Of a DNA stretch of 64,000 nt, positions 49,801-60,006 are shown in pieces; the first letter of the stretch is position 1; each line of letters starts with the position of its first letter. The translations under genes were made by a program, and so were the position numbers. Source of the DNA: Alviniconcha marisindica. Taxonomy: Eukaryota > Mollusca > Gastropoda > Provannidae. The notes under the pieces are model-generated. The model was not told where the DNA came from. It was given only the letters and a program-made list of their open reading frames with translations, and did no database searches. The stretch covers positions 236,001 through 300,000 of the forward strand of contig JABMCL010001511.1 in the NCBI GenBank assembly GCA_018857735.1, in the 5' to 3' direction.

Positions 49801-52382
49801 ATATTTTCAAATGTAGAAAAGTGATTTAAGATGAACTTTGGTAAAATTTGGGTTGGACATTTTTTTGTTTTTTTGTTCTGGGCCGGAAAAAGTCTGGAAC
49901 AAATTTCAAATTGAGTCATCCGAAGTCTGTACGAACGCTGAATTATACCAGCCTACTATTTATGTACACTGTACGGAAACAATGACTTATACCAGCCTAC
50001 TGTTTATCTGTGCTCTACAAGACACTCAGTTGTACTAGTCTACTATTTATGTACACTGTACAAAAACACAATTTAGCTTTCATCAGTTAAACGAATTACT
50101 TTTAATCATGAAGTTTGAAAGAACAGGTAAAGGATCATTGCTAGAATTTTTTTTTTTTTTTTTTAAAGAAGACGGAAAAAAACACCTTTTATTTAAAGGC
50201 TGGTTCATTGCATAGTAAACAATGAACACGACCACTTCTGCATGTGGTTTACATCTTTGGTGTCAGGTCAGGTTGAGTTCATGAAATTATGTAAGGGGTG
50301 TAAATAAAGCTTGTGACTGCCACCCTGTGGTTGAATTGATCAGACAAGCACATTTACCTTGCCAGCAGTGTTGCATCTATGTCAGGTAAAACCTCATCCA
50401 AGCATTGGCTTACACTGTTACAGTTACAGCATTCTTCCTCCAACCACTGCTGTAATGATGATAGGTTATGCCATAGCTTTGCGAGCTGGTTTGGCTTAGC
50501 GGTAAGGCGTTAGGCTGGTAAGCAGAAGGACCTTGGATTCCACTTCAGCTCTCCTTCCTCTTCAAAAAGGTTATGGTTTGTGGACACTGTCCTGTGACTG
50601 TCCCTCCCAAGTAATGAAACATTAAAAGGGCTCTCATCGCTGCCCATCTTAATGCAGGAGTCATTCTGGAGGTGACAGTGTAGCAGTTGGTGTATAATCT
50701 CACACTTCCCCCACCTCCATGCCCCCTTACCCCCTTCTCCCTGTCCCTAATAAGCCTTGTGATTTCTGTGGATGTTAAGCACCAGTTTTGCCTCTGCCAT
50801 AGTTCTCTCAAAATTGTCAGCCAACTGACAAATTTTCATTAGTGCTTAGCCTTAGATGGCAGCATATTTGTGACCGCACTGACATCTTAAATGATATCAT
50901 TTATTAAGCCACGTTTCTCTAGTAACCACTCGCAGTGTTTACGCCAGCACAGATAAAACCAAAATTGTTCGAATTGAGATGGTACTGATATTTTTTTACC
51001 CAGGGTGGTATCCAGTGTTTATATGGATGCTTTTTCGGGGGGGGGGGGGGGGGGGGGGGCAGTTTCCATATATGTATGGAAATAATTAGTGTTGGATTGT
51101 GAACTGGTGTACCTATGAGCTACTGTGGATGTCTGATAGTAATATAATAATAACAATCCCAACTAATAAGGGTTATTCCCCAATGCGTGCCCCTTCAGCG
51201 GCGTAACCAGTCACAGCAGAGTGTGGAGGAAGGTTGCTGGAGAGTGAGGCTTGGAATGTGATAAAACCTTTGAGCTGTATAATTTTTGCTTTTTCAGCAG
51301 ATGGTGTATTGGAAGAAGAAAATGCCGAAGAAGAAACCCTGCAAGTGATGCTCCCAAGAAAAAATGCTGAAGAAGAAGCCCCTCAAGTGACGCTACCAAG
51401 AAAACGTCGGTTTGCAGAGGTGTCAAACAACAGCGTGCATGCAAATTCAGCAAAAGAGGTAGCAAGCAAGAGCACGATGAAAAAGACAGAGTGCGACGTC
51501 AGGCTACTGAGAAATTTCATCGCTGAAAATTTTCCCGAACACGAGAAGACGGCACTTTATGACGTGGGCGATGCTGCGCTGTGTAAGGTACTGTGCCACT
51601 TTTTCGCTGTGTTAAAAAGAAGTGATGGCAGCGACTACGAACCGTCCTCGCTTCGAGGCTTTGTCGCTTCAGTTGACCGCATCATGATCGCAAACAACCG
51701 CAACAAAATCTCGATGGCTAAAGAATTTGAGACGGTGCAGGAGGTCTTGAAACGTCGAATAAAAATGATGAAGGTGTCTGGAACTGTCAGCGTCCCAAGA
51801 AGAGCCTGGCTACTGAGCCAGGATGAGATTGAAACTCTGTGGCGCAGCGGTCAGCTGGGCACCGACAATCCGCGGAGCATGATCAACACTCTCTGGTGGT
51901 ACAACACCATGCTGTTCGGAATACGCACCGTGACGCCTCATCGCCAGTTGCGCTGGGGAGACGTGACGCTCAGCACCGACCCCGGCGGTCGTCGCTTCTT
52001 GACCTACGAAAAACTGTCTTCCAGAGCCGGTGCTGATGCTGGCGCCAAGAGGGATACGCATGGAAAAGCCAGGGCTTACGAAAACGAGGGGAACCCCCAG
52101 CGTTGCCCGGTCGAGCTGTACGTCAAGTATGCCGCCAAGCGTCCAGAGAAAGCCCGGGGCCCCAACAGCCCCTTCTACCTCGCTTGCAACATTCGCCCAA
52201 ACGTGTCGCTGCCCGCCGAAATGTGGTTTAAGAACCTGCCCACTGGCGTCAACACAATTCGCAGGATCATGAGAAACATGGCGGTGGCCTCCCATCTGGG
52301 CAAAATCAAGAAGCTCAGCAAGCATGCGAAGGACAGTAGCGTAGCAGCGGACTCTGTGACGTCGTTGCACCAACAAACTTGA
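39657..52382 (+). CDS. THAP zinc-finger protein with Crypton-like DUF3504 domain
   Basis: Five exons join in phase: 39657-39854, 41904-42073, 46043-46239, 47227-47745, 51301-52382, giving 721 residues. Residues about 22-110 form a THAP (C2CH) DNA-binding domain: C23/C27, FHRFP, W54, then C74 and H77 in VCSDHF, which crosses the exon 1-2 join. Exon 3 adds an Arg-Ser stretch (SRSRSRSGTRSRSRSR) and an acidic part. Exon 4 is low-complexity with MKDSQMHVQP-type repeats and KxEPV(T/S)D motifs, the latter resembling sumoylation-type sites. Exon 5 has two AEEExxQVxLPRK repeats, then a domain with INTLWWYNTMLFGIR, RWGDV, SPFYLACN and WFKNLPTGVN, typical of DUF3504, the Crypton tyrosine-recombinase-derived domain of ZMYM2/3/4, QRICH1 and KCTD1. 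It stops before the recombinase His and Tyr motifs, and the expected HSxRK is degenerate (HAKDS), so no catalysis is expected. Likely a nuclear, chromatin-associated factor. The exon 5 acceptor is a tandem cagcag, allowing one extra Ala. Confidence 0.82.
42192..42420. mobile_element. TTAA-flanked MITE
   Basis: A 229-bp segment bounded by TTAA (42192-42195, 42417-42420), with inverted ends TTAACCCCATCACTGCC and, from the right, TTAACCCGTTCACTGCC. No coding capacity. Its ends differ from those at 27560-28268, so it is a second TTAA family. It sits in intron 2 of the THAP gene. Confidence 0.7.
42930..43435 (+). mobile_element. SINE family C copy
   Basis: tRNA-like head (gggatagagcagtagttgga ... 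gggtttgagtcccagc) followed by a long body with cttctccagggtcagctt and ttctgccaaaagtgcag. Nearly collinear with 48746-49245 and with the inverted copy 52520-52980. Confidence 0.85.
44201..44220 (+). promoter_or_regulatory. YY1-type element over the alternative start codon
   Basis: The sequence aagATGGC matches the AANATGGC element that in animals often overlaps start codons just downstream of TATA-less promoters. This supports transcription starting shortly upstream, around 44100-44200. Confidence 0.35.
44210..44403 (+). CDS. Alternative first exon of the THAP locus
   Basis: ATG at 44210 opens 64 codons: MAADPFLVKYLADKRAR, a basic segment, then RWKEMMGLLRIDNDRDMAQYLLD. The exon reaches AG|gtactg at 44403, a phase-2 end that matches the phase-2 acceptor of exon 3 (46043); joined, it continues ...LLDR-VSCSRSRL. 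Without splicing it stops two codons later. The W-x-LL-x-D-x-x-x-A-x-x-LLD pattern resembles a short module found at the N terminus of some invertebrate zinc-finger proteins, but I cannot name it with confidence. If used, it gives an isoform without the THAP domain. It could also be a separate small gene. Confidence 0.5.
45590..45666. repeat. CA microsatellite
   Basis: CA runs with gcac and acat steps in the third intron of the THAP gene. Frames over it are artefacts. Confidence 0.9.
46735..46960. repeat. TG-rich minisatellite
   Basis: Seven or so units of a tgtgtatggttgtgtatag-type repeat with TG spacers, in the intron before THAP exon 4. Confidence 0.9.
48746..49245 (+). mobile_element. 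SINE family C, best-preserved copy
   Basis: The head keeps a good A box (tagctcagtggttagagc) and B box (ggttcaagtcc), so it looks most tRNA-like in this window. It is followed by the same body as 42930-43435 and a tail with cgctataaaaggatacagtc. The tRNA-like part has no intact 3' half, so I do not call a tRNA gene. Confidence 0.85.
50484..50795 (+). mobile_element. SINE family A copy, plus orientation
   Basis: Head ggtttggcttagcggtaagg, then the family body in reverse order to the copies at 31750 and 33655, ending with ccctaataagccttgtg. Confidence 0.8.
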
Positions 52383-52519
52383 AGCGTAGAAGACTACCGG
52401 GCAAACGATACTGCTGATCATACTCAAAATTTTAAATTATTATTTCTGTGAACACTGGTTGAGTGCCTCATCTTGAGATGAGCCCTAGGTGCTTCACAAT
52501 GGCAACTATAGTGCTATTC

Positions 52520-52980
52520 TCTGCATCCATGCAGACTACTACTGCACTCTAGTCATATATGACTCTGAAAGAGTGACTAGCTGTACACAGCGCTTTCTGA
52601 ATATCCACCAAAGTGGTTTCAGTGCTGTATTAATGGTTGCATGGCTGGTACCGCTTGAAACTGCTGCTGTCTTGGCGCAAGTTCTGCGTACACCTTGCAG
52701 CCATGCACCAGTTTACGGTGTCACTGTTCAAAGCCGTATATGTAGGGTGTATGTGTGTTGAGTTGTACCCTGTCACCTGCACTTTTGGCAGAATGACTGT
52801 GATCATTAACGTGCTACTGTGGTAACAATTAACATTGAGGTGGAACGGATACTGAAATAAGAGTCAGCATGGAAAGTTGACCCTGGAGAAAAAAATTCTC
52901 CCATTGCTCATTCCAGGACTTGAACCTGAGACCTTTGATCACGAGTCCATGGTGCTACCACCGAGTATCCCCACTCCCCA
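52520..52980 (-). mobile_element. SINE family C, inverted copy
   Basis: Collinear on the minus strand with 48746-49245. The head is at the right end (degenerate A box near 52970, B box ggttcaagtcc inverted near 52920). Confidence 0.8.
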
Positions 52981-53509
52981 GAAATCCAGAAGCAAAGAGA
53001 ACTGTAAGTGCTAAATAGATAGTATACATGATATCTATATGTATACATGTGCAACTGCCAAGGGGCACAACAAAGATCTGAATTATCAGCCATACATGTG
53101 CAACTGCCAAGGGACACAACAAAGATCTGAATTATCTGCCATAACTCGAATGTTATCTCACATGCAAGTCAGTAAAGGGTTAATGAACTCTCCAAGCTGC
53201 TCCTTTGCTGTGCAATGGTGCTCTTGGGTATTTTTATGCCAGACCATCATCTTTCTAGTTTATCTCTCTCCCTCTCCCTCTCTCTCTGTATGTCCACATT
53301 GGTTTCCTCAGTGTAGACAACAGCTGTCTGTACCTCCCCAAATCCACCAAGGTCTCATATTTGGCTGATAGTGTTCATCAGAATCCATAAGTTATGTTGC
53401 CTGTCAGGCTCCCTTCACAGGCGTTGGTCAGTTTCCTCCACTGTAGTCGGTGCCTGTTCATACTCCATAGCTGCCCCCAAGCTACTGGGCAGCCTTGTTT
53501 CTCTAGCTT

Positions 53510-54765
53510 AGTTTTTCTCGGCTGTCATGTCTACTGTCCGGATTTGTTGTATAGCCTAGTTTTTCTGTAAACAAATTCTGAAACAAGAATGACTTCTAGC
53601 GTTTTAAAACAAGATCCAGACACGTAAAAGGTTAAAAAGAACGCTATTTATTAGGACAAAAGACAACTTGTCCTAATAAATGGTGTTTTTTTTAACCTTC
53701 TATGTGTTTGGTCTTTGGATCTAGTTTTTCTGTTGTGTCTGCTGTCCAGATTTGTCACATTGCCTAGTTCTCTGGGGTGTGACTTAGCCTAGTTGAGTGG
53801 TTCTTCTTTGGTGTCATGTCTACTAGCCAGATCTGCCATGTGGCCTTGTCACTCTCTGGTGTCATGTCTGGTGGTCAGATTTTTCACATAGCCTAGTTCT
53901 CTGTGGTGTGATGTAACCCAGTTCCTCACTGGTGTAACATCTACTGGCCAGTTTTATCACATACGATATGATAACCTAGTTCGCTCCGGTGTGACTTAAC
54001 CTAGATGAGTAGTTCTTCTCTGATGTCAGTCAGCTACCCAGTTTTGTCACATAACCTAGTTGTTCACTCCAGTGTGACTTAGCCTAGTTGAGTAGTTCTA
54101 CTGGCCAGATTTATCACATATGTGATAATGATAACCTAGTTCTCTCTGGTGTGACTTAGCCAGTCTTGTTGAGTAGTTCTTCACTGGTGTCATGTCTACT
54201 GGCCAGATCTGCAACATGGCCTAGTCACTCGCTGGTGTCATGCCTGCTGGTTGGATTTGTCTCAAGGCTTAGTTCTCTCTGGTGTGACATAGCCGAGTTC
54301 CGCTCAGGTGTAACGTCTACTGGCTAGATTAGCCATCGGTTCCTTTCAGTCTCACTCTCAGGTGTTACGTCTGCTGGCCAGATGTGCCACATAGCCTGCT
54401 AGGTCTACCAGCCTGCCAGATTTGCGGTGTGACAAAGTTCCTCTCCAGTGTTATGTTTATTGGCCAGACTTACCCTGTTGCCTAGTTTATCTCGAATGTC
54501 ATGTTTACCGGCCAGATCTAACACATTAGCCTACTTTCTCTCAAATGCTATGTCCATCTGCTAGATTACCATGCAGCTTAGTTCCCCTTTCATCTCCAGT
54601 GATGTTTACTGGCCAGATTTGCCATGTAGCCTAGTTCCCCTTTCATTTACAGTAATGTTTACTGGTCACGTTTGCCATGTGGCTTAGCTCTCCTTTCAAT
54701 AACAGTAATGTTTACTGGCTGGATTTGCCATGTTGCTTGGTTCCTCTTGAGTATTACGTCTCCTG
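53510..54765. repeat. Diverged ~55-65-bp satellite-like array
   Basis: About twenty irregular units built from ctggccagattt, catagcctagttctct and ggtgtgacttagcc blocks, with substitutions and deletions. It looks like an old array. No promoter or coding signal is seen. Confidence 0.75.
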
Positions 54766-55045
54766 GCCACATAGACTAGTTCATCTCTAGTTCATCTGGC
54801 CACATAGACTAGTTCATCTCTAGTTCATCTGGCCACATAGACTAGTTCATCTCTTGTTCATCTGGCCACATAGACTAGTTCATCTCTAGTTCATCTGGCC
54901 ACATAGACTAGTTCATCACTTGTCCATCTGGCCACATAGACTAGTTCATCTCTAGTTCATCTCTAGTTCATCTCAAATGCATCTCTAGTTCATCTCAAGT
55001 TCAGCTTGAGTTCAGCTTGAATTCAGCTTGAGTTCATCTGGAGTT
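54766..55045. repeat. 33-bp tandem array
   Basis: Six near-identical units (ctggccacatagactagttc and a catctctagtt part), then shorter gttcatctctagttcatct-type units to 55045. Much younger than the adjoining array, from which it probably grew. Confidence 0.85.
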
Positions 55046-56114
55046 CGTGACTTCATTTCCAGTGCAATGAATGTCAACTAGCCAAGTCAGGCTTGTTGCG
55101 CAGAAGATATGGAATCAGACATTTCTGGGAGGTGTGCCTTTCTGTTAAGCTGGCACCACACTTGTGTTTTCAGGAAAAATCACCAGGCTGTCCACTGCCA
55201 AATACTGATAACCAGCAATTTGACATGTCTGAAAGATTGTGAATGCCAGGGACAGCAGACTTCTTATGTACAAAGAGTCATGCACTGTTTGGCACTGTGA
55301 CTCGAGAATCATAGTGCTGACTTGCAGAGCGAGAAAGAATGGACTTCTGTACTGTGCCAGAGTCTGCGGAGGTGTATTCAGTAAAATACCATCAACAGTA
55401 GACAGATTAAAAAATAAATGCAAGAAGGAGAAGTCATTTGAACAGGTAGGTGTTTTGGGGCAACATACAATGTGCTCTTCCAGTTTCAGATTAAGAACTG
55501 GCTTTCTGAAGTTCTTGGTGTTCCATTTCTACGCTTTGAATTTCATACCATTGTTTACCAGTATCATTTAACAGATTCGGCGCACAAAATCTTCTTTAAA
55601 AACAAAAACAACAAAACTTTGTAGTAGCATCTATTTTATTTTCCATATTTATTTTTAAAGAAAAAAAGAAAAAGAAAAAAAGGCTACAAAACAACAACAT
55701 ACAAACGGATGTTTATTTTCTGCTGGTATGGCTGGATGTGAATTAAAAAGAGGCCAGAAACTTGAGATTACTTTGCATGGGATTCTGAAAACTTCAGCTT
55801 CTTTCACAATCAGGTTCTCTTAATGCTGGAGATAGGCTTTGTAAATAAATTTATATAGGGCATTGCAAAACTTCTTTTATGTGAGGGATGTGTTGAAATC
55901 CGGATCTTAAAAACCATACATTTACTAGTCAAAGTGCACATCGCTATCAGGGCATGTACTAAATGTAAATATACAATAATTGTACTGTGCTATAAAAATA
56001 TATCATTTAAATAGAAACTCTTATTACTGTTAGTGCCAAGGTAATGGGACATTTTTTGGGTTCATTTTGTACATGTATTACACCCAGTAAAGTTTGGCAC
56101 ACATTGTTTAGTTT

Positions 56115-56123
56115 TATTGTGCT

Positions 56124-56160
<37 letters not shown>
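56115..56160. repeat. GA microsatellite
   Basis: GA run of about 32 bases. A TG run follows at 56410-56463. Confidence 0.9.
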
Positions 56161-56161
<1 letters not shown>

Positions 56162-56409
56162 TTTGCGGTAAGTATGAAAAGAGTTATTAAATGTAGGTGG
56201 TGGTGAAAGATATCAAACTATGTGATTTTGTTGTATTATTTATGGAAGATGAAAGAAAAATTGTGATAATTTTGTGCAAAAACAAACAACACAAAAATCA
56301 AATAAAAAGCATGATAATTGGCATGTGGGAACTGGTAGAGGAAGTGGATTTCTTTAAATAAAGATTTTGTTCACTCCTAATCGTATGGCAGTCTTTTTAT
56401 ATGATGTAC

Positions 56410-56465
<56 letters not shown>

Positions 56466-56824
56466 TACAACAGGTTTACTAAGTTGTGTTTTTTTTTTAT
56501 TTCTTTTTTAGAAAAAAGATAGAATATATATGCATGAAAGTATATATATATCTATATATATCTATACCCTGAGCTCTGTGATGCTGTGCCAATGCAAGGG
56601 GTATTACTTCATAGGTTAAAGGAAAAGGTGATTCTGCAGGGTGATTTCCCCTGCGTATACGCCATCTTGGTGTTAGACAACTATCTAAACTAGACTGCAA
56701 ATCTCAGGTAAAACTTTTGGAAATCTTAAAAAATAGTTTAAGTGTCACTTCAACGACTTCCAGGTTGTGCAGCCTGTTGTCTGCCGGAACGATTTTTGGA
56801 GTTGTTGCGTTTCTTTTTGTTTCG

Positions 56825-56957
56825 TTGTGTGTGAGCGTGTGTGTTGTGGCTCCGTGTGTCACAGTGTCATATGTGTGTGTGTGTGTATTCTGAATTCATG
56901 TGTGTGTATTCTGTGTATCTGTGTGCATGTGTGTGTTAAGTGTGCATGCGTCCGTGC

Positions 56958-56993
<36 letters not shown>

Positions 56994-57095
56994 GCGTGCG
57001 TGCGTGTGTGAGCGTGCGCGCGTGTGTGTGTGTGTATGTGCGTGCGTGCGTGCGTGCGCGCGTGCGTGCGTATGCGTGTGTGTGTGTGTGTGTGA
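56825..57095. repeat. TG-rich block
   Basis: TG repeats with gtgc steps. Cys/Val-rich and His/Thr-rich frames here are artefacts. Confidence 0.9.
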
Positions 57096-57652
57096 CTTCA
57101 CAGCTATTTATTCAGTAATATCCACACTTAGATCCTTGTCATTTCCACGTAATTCACAAACATTATGTACATGTATAATATTAATAATAATATTAATGTA
57201 TGGAATGAAATGTTCCAAATAGTTCCTAAAATTATTTCTGATTCATTGGCTGTTGCTTTATTTGTGTAGGCTACCACACACACAGTCACACTCGTGCATG
57301 CATGCACACGTGCACGCACATGTCTACACACACAACTCAGCGTCACTCTTTGAACTCACTGGTGCAGGGAAAAAGCCACCACCGTTTTGGAAAGACGTCA
57401 TCTGTGGTCTGCTACAGACTGGTGCTGCCACTGCCAGTACCACTGTGTCAGGGGTGACAACTATCTCCACTTGACTGTCAATAAAACCTACCTGAGGCAG
57501 ATTTCCAAGGTGGGGTCTTTAGAGCAGAACAACCAACTGAACCAGTGTGGTGTGCGAATCCCAAGGCTTCATAACAGTAACTAATGAGTATGTATACATG
57601 TCTCAAACAGAAAGGAAGTCCAAGGAAGGGCAACATGTTTTTTTTTGTCTCT

Positions 57653-57660
<8 letters not shown>

Positions 57661-57725
<65 letters not shown>

Positions 57726-57770
57726 GCACACATGCAAGAATGCACACACTCATGCGCATGTGCGCCCATA

Positions 57771-57815
<45 letters not shown>

Positions 57816-58096
57816 ACACACACATACACACACACACACAGTGCTTAAAAGGAGCGATTTTTGTTGGTGAAATTGCTATATGAAGTGGTGAGTTTTTAAG
57901 TCCACTGAGATCAATAATAAATAAGTGCTACAAATATAAAATGGAGCTAAAAAAATTCATTAATGTTTTGAAACTGTAAATAAACACTTTTTTTTTTTAA
58001 TCCATAGTAATATATATATTTATTGTACATGATAATACATTAAAAACAACAAAAAACAACAACAACAACGAAAACCCTTTTTGCTTCAAATAATGG

Positions 58097-58131
<35 letters not shown>

Positions 58132-58240
58132 GTGTGTGTGTGTGTGTGCGTGTGTGTGTTTGTGTGTGCGTGCATGCACGCATGCATGCGTGTGTGTGTG
58201 TGTGTGTGTGTGTGCATGCGTGCATGCATGCGTGTGTGCA
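57661..58240. repeat. CA and TG microsatellites
   Basis: CA runs at 57661-57722 and 57774-57840; TG runs at 58097-58160 and 58190-58215. The DNA between them (57841-58090) is AT-rich with no gene seen. Confidence 0.9.
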
Positions 58241-58431
58241 TATGTGTGTTTAGTGTTTAGTTTTGCAATCTGAAACCTTCACAATAACAAACGCAGACCA
58301 ATGCTGCCCATCCTGTGTGCAGGCGACACATGGCGAGGCTTACCTAGGCATGTTCTTTGCAAAGCAACACCCAGCCAGGTCCCATTCACCAAGGTTACAA
58401 GCTACACGCCATACCTCAAGCCTGGGACAGG

Positions 58432-58535
58432 ATGGAACCCTGTGATCCTCTGGTGTCATCAGAACCAGTGGTGCGGATAGAGGTTAACATTGCCAAAGAA
58501 ACCTCCCGCTCCTTGGGAACAAAAGAATGTGCAAG
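58432..58535 (+). CDS. Candidate first coding exon near the zinc-finger exon
   Basis: From ATG 58432 the frame reads MEPCDPLVSSEPVVRIEV ... KECA and reaches AG|gttagt at 58535 in phase 2. The SEPVVRIEV piece resembles the KxEPV motifs of the THAP and zinc-finger exons. It cannot join 60007 directly (a stop results), so an unseen exon would be needed. Weak evidence. Confidence 0.25.
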
Positions 58536-60006
58536 GTTAGTTCAGGAACAGCTACTGTTTAACAATTTTTAAAAGAAGTTTTGGACTATGAGCGACGAGA
58601 ATATGCTGCATGAGGAGTTTTTCATCTACGCTGCAAATCAACAGCCATCGTCATCATCATCATCATCGTCATCACTTTATTTTTTTCAGAATAATCCTCA
58701 GGTGACCCTGTTTGGTTGGTGGGACATTTTTAAAAGTCTGAGAACTAACTTAGAACTAGATGACTATTGTTACTTTTTTTTACCCATGCAGGAATTTAGG
58801 TTCCGGGGAATTTAGGTTGCGGAAAAGACATTATGTAACAGAAGCAGCACTACCCAGTGCATTGTGAATCAATGTGGGGTGCTTATGCACTACCATGGCT
58901 GTCTGCTAGAGTACTGAAGATTATTCCCCCTGGTTCATGAACAAATAATTGTCTTCCTCACTGTGAACGCAGAGTCCCTTCGCTTCATTGTACGAGTGTA
59001 ACTGGTTGACTGCTTACTTGTGTGACTGGTTGAATGCTTTACAAAACACTTTACGAAAGGTTTGCATTATCCAGGCATGCTACCTACATACCCTTCTGGC
59101 TAATTCTTGATGTGGACTTTCACCCTGAGAATTGAGAGTCCCCCCCCCCCCCCCCCCCCAAACTGCTGTGGATTTAAAGGGGACACTTGGCAAAGAGATG
59201 TCACACACTCTATCAATAGGACTGGAACTAGAAATAAACTCACAGCAGTTTCTGAATTGATTTATGGTCTCATGTGCTTGAAACTGTCAAGTCGAGTCAA
59301 GTCAGTTACTTCTTTATTCCATTCAAATTAAAATGTGGCCGTGATTAAAATGCAAAATGAAGAAATAAAATCTTCATAATACATACATGTATAGGAGATA
59401 ATGAGTGAACTTGTGAAAAAGAAAAAAAGGAAAGAAGATAGCAGTCAGGCTGTGTGTGCTTAGTGAGAACCACAAAGTTTGTTGATGATGAAGAGCTTTC
59501 AAAACTGCAAGTTTTGATGTCCTGTCTTTGTGAACTCTTGTCACGTATTTACACCATGTTTCTGTACATGTATTATGTTTTGGCTGTTTGTTTGTTTTGT
59601 TTCTGTTTTGCTTTTGCGTAAATTGAAAGAAAAAAAGTCTTGTTTATTTTGGAAAGAAAAAAGTCTTGTTTATTTGTCTAGTTGTAAATGGTCGATGGAA
59701 GTAGCAGGTTGGAAGTCAGCAACAACAAACAAGCCACAGCCAGAAACTGCTGTTTTATTCTTTAATTTTATTTTATTTTATGGTATCTGCGGGAGGCCAT
59801 TGGTATCGCCTCTCGATTTCTCTCACACTCTCACACCTCGTCTTTTAGAGACATCCAAAATAATAACACATAAAACATACATAAAAGATTGAATGACATC
59901 CACACACGAAAGAACACTGACAGAGTGATGTACTGAGTAAAACAACACAAACACGATGTACAGATGCATTTGGTTATACTGAGTTTATTTTTTTTCCTGT
60001 TGGCAG

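Larger units (their letters stand above)
52383..60006. other. Intergenic or long intronic region with repeats
   Basis: Holds SINE C (52520-52980), a diverged satellite-like array (53510-54990), microsatellites and one candidate first exon (58432-58535). A frame at 55172-55330 follows a good acceptor but is not conserved-looking. If the zinc-finger exon belongs to the THAP locus, this whole region is intron. Confidence 0.5.
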
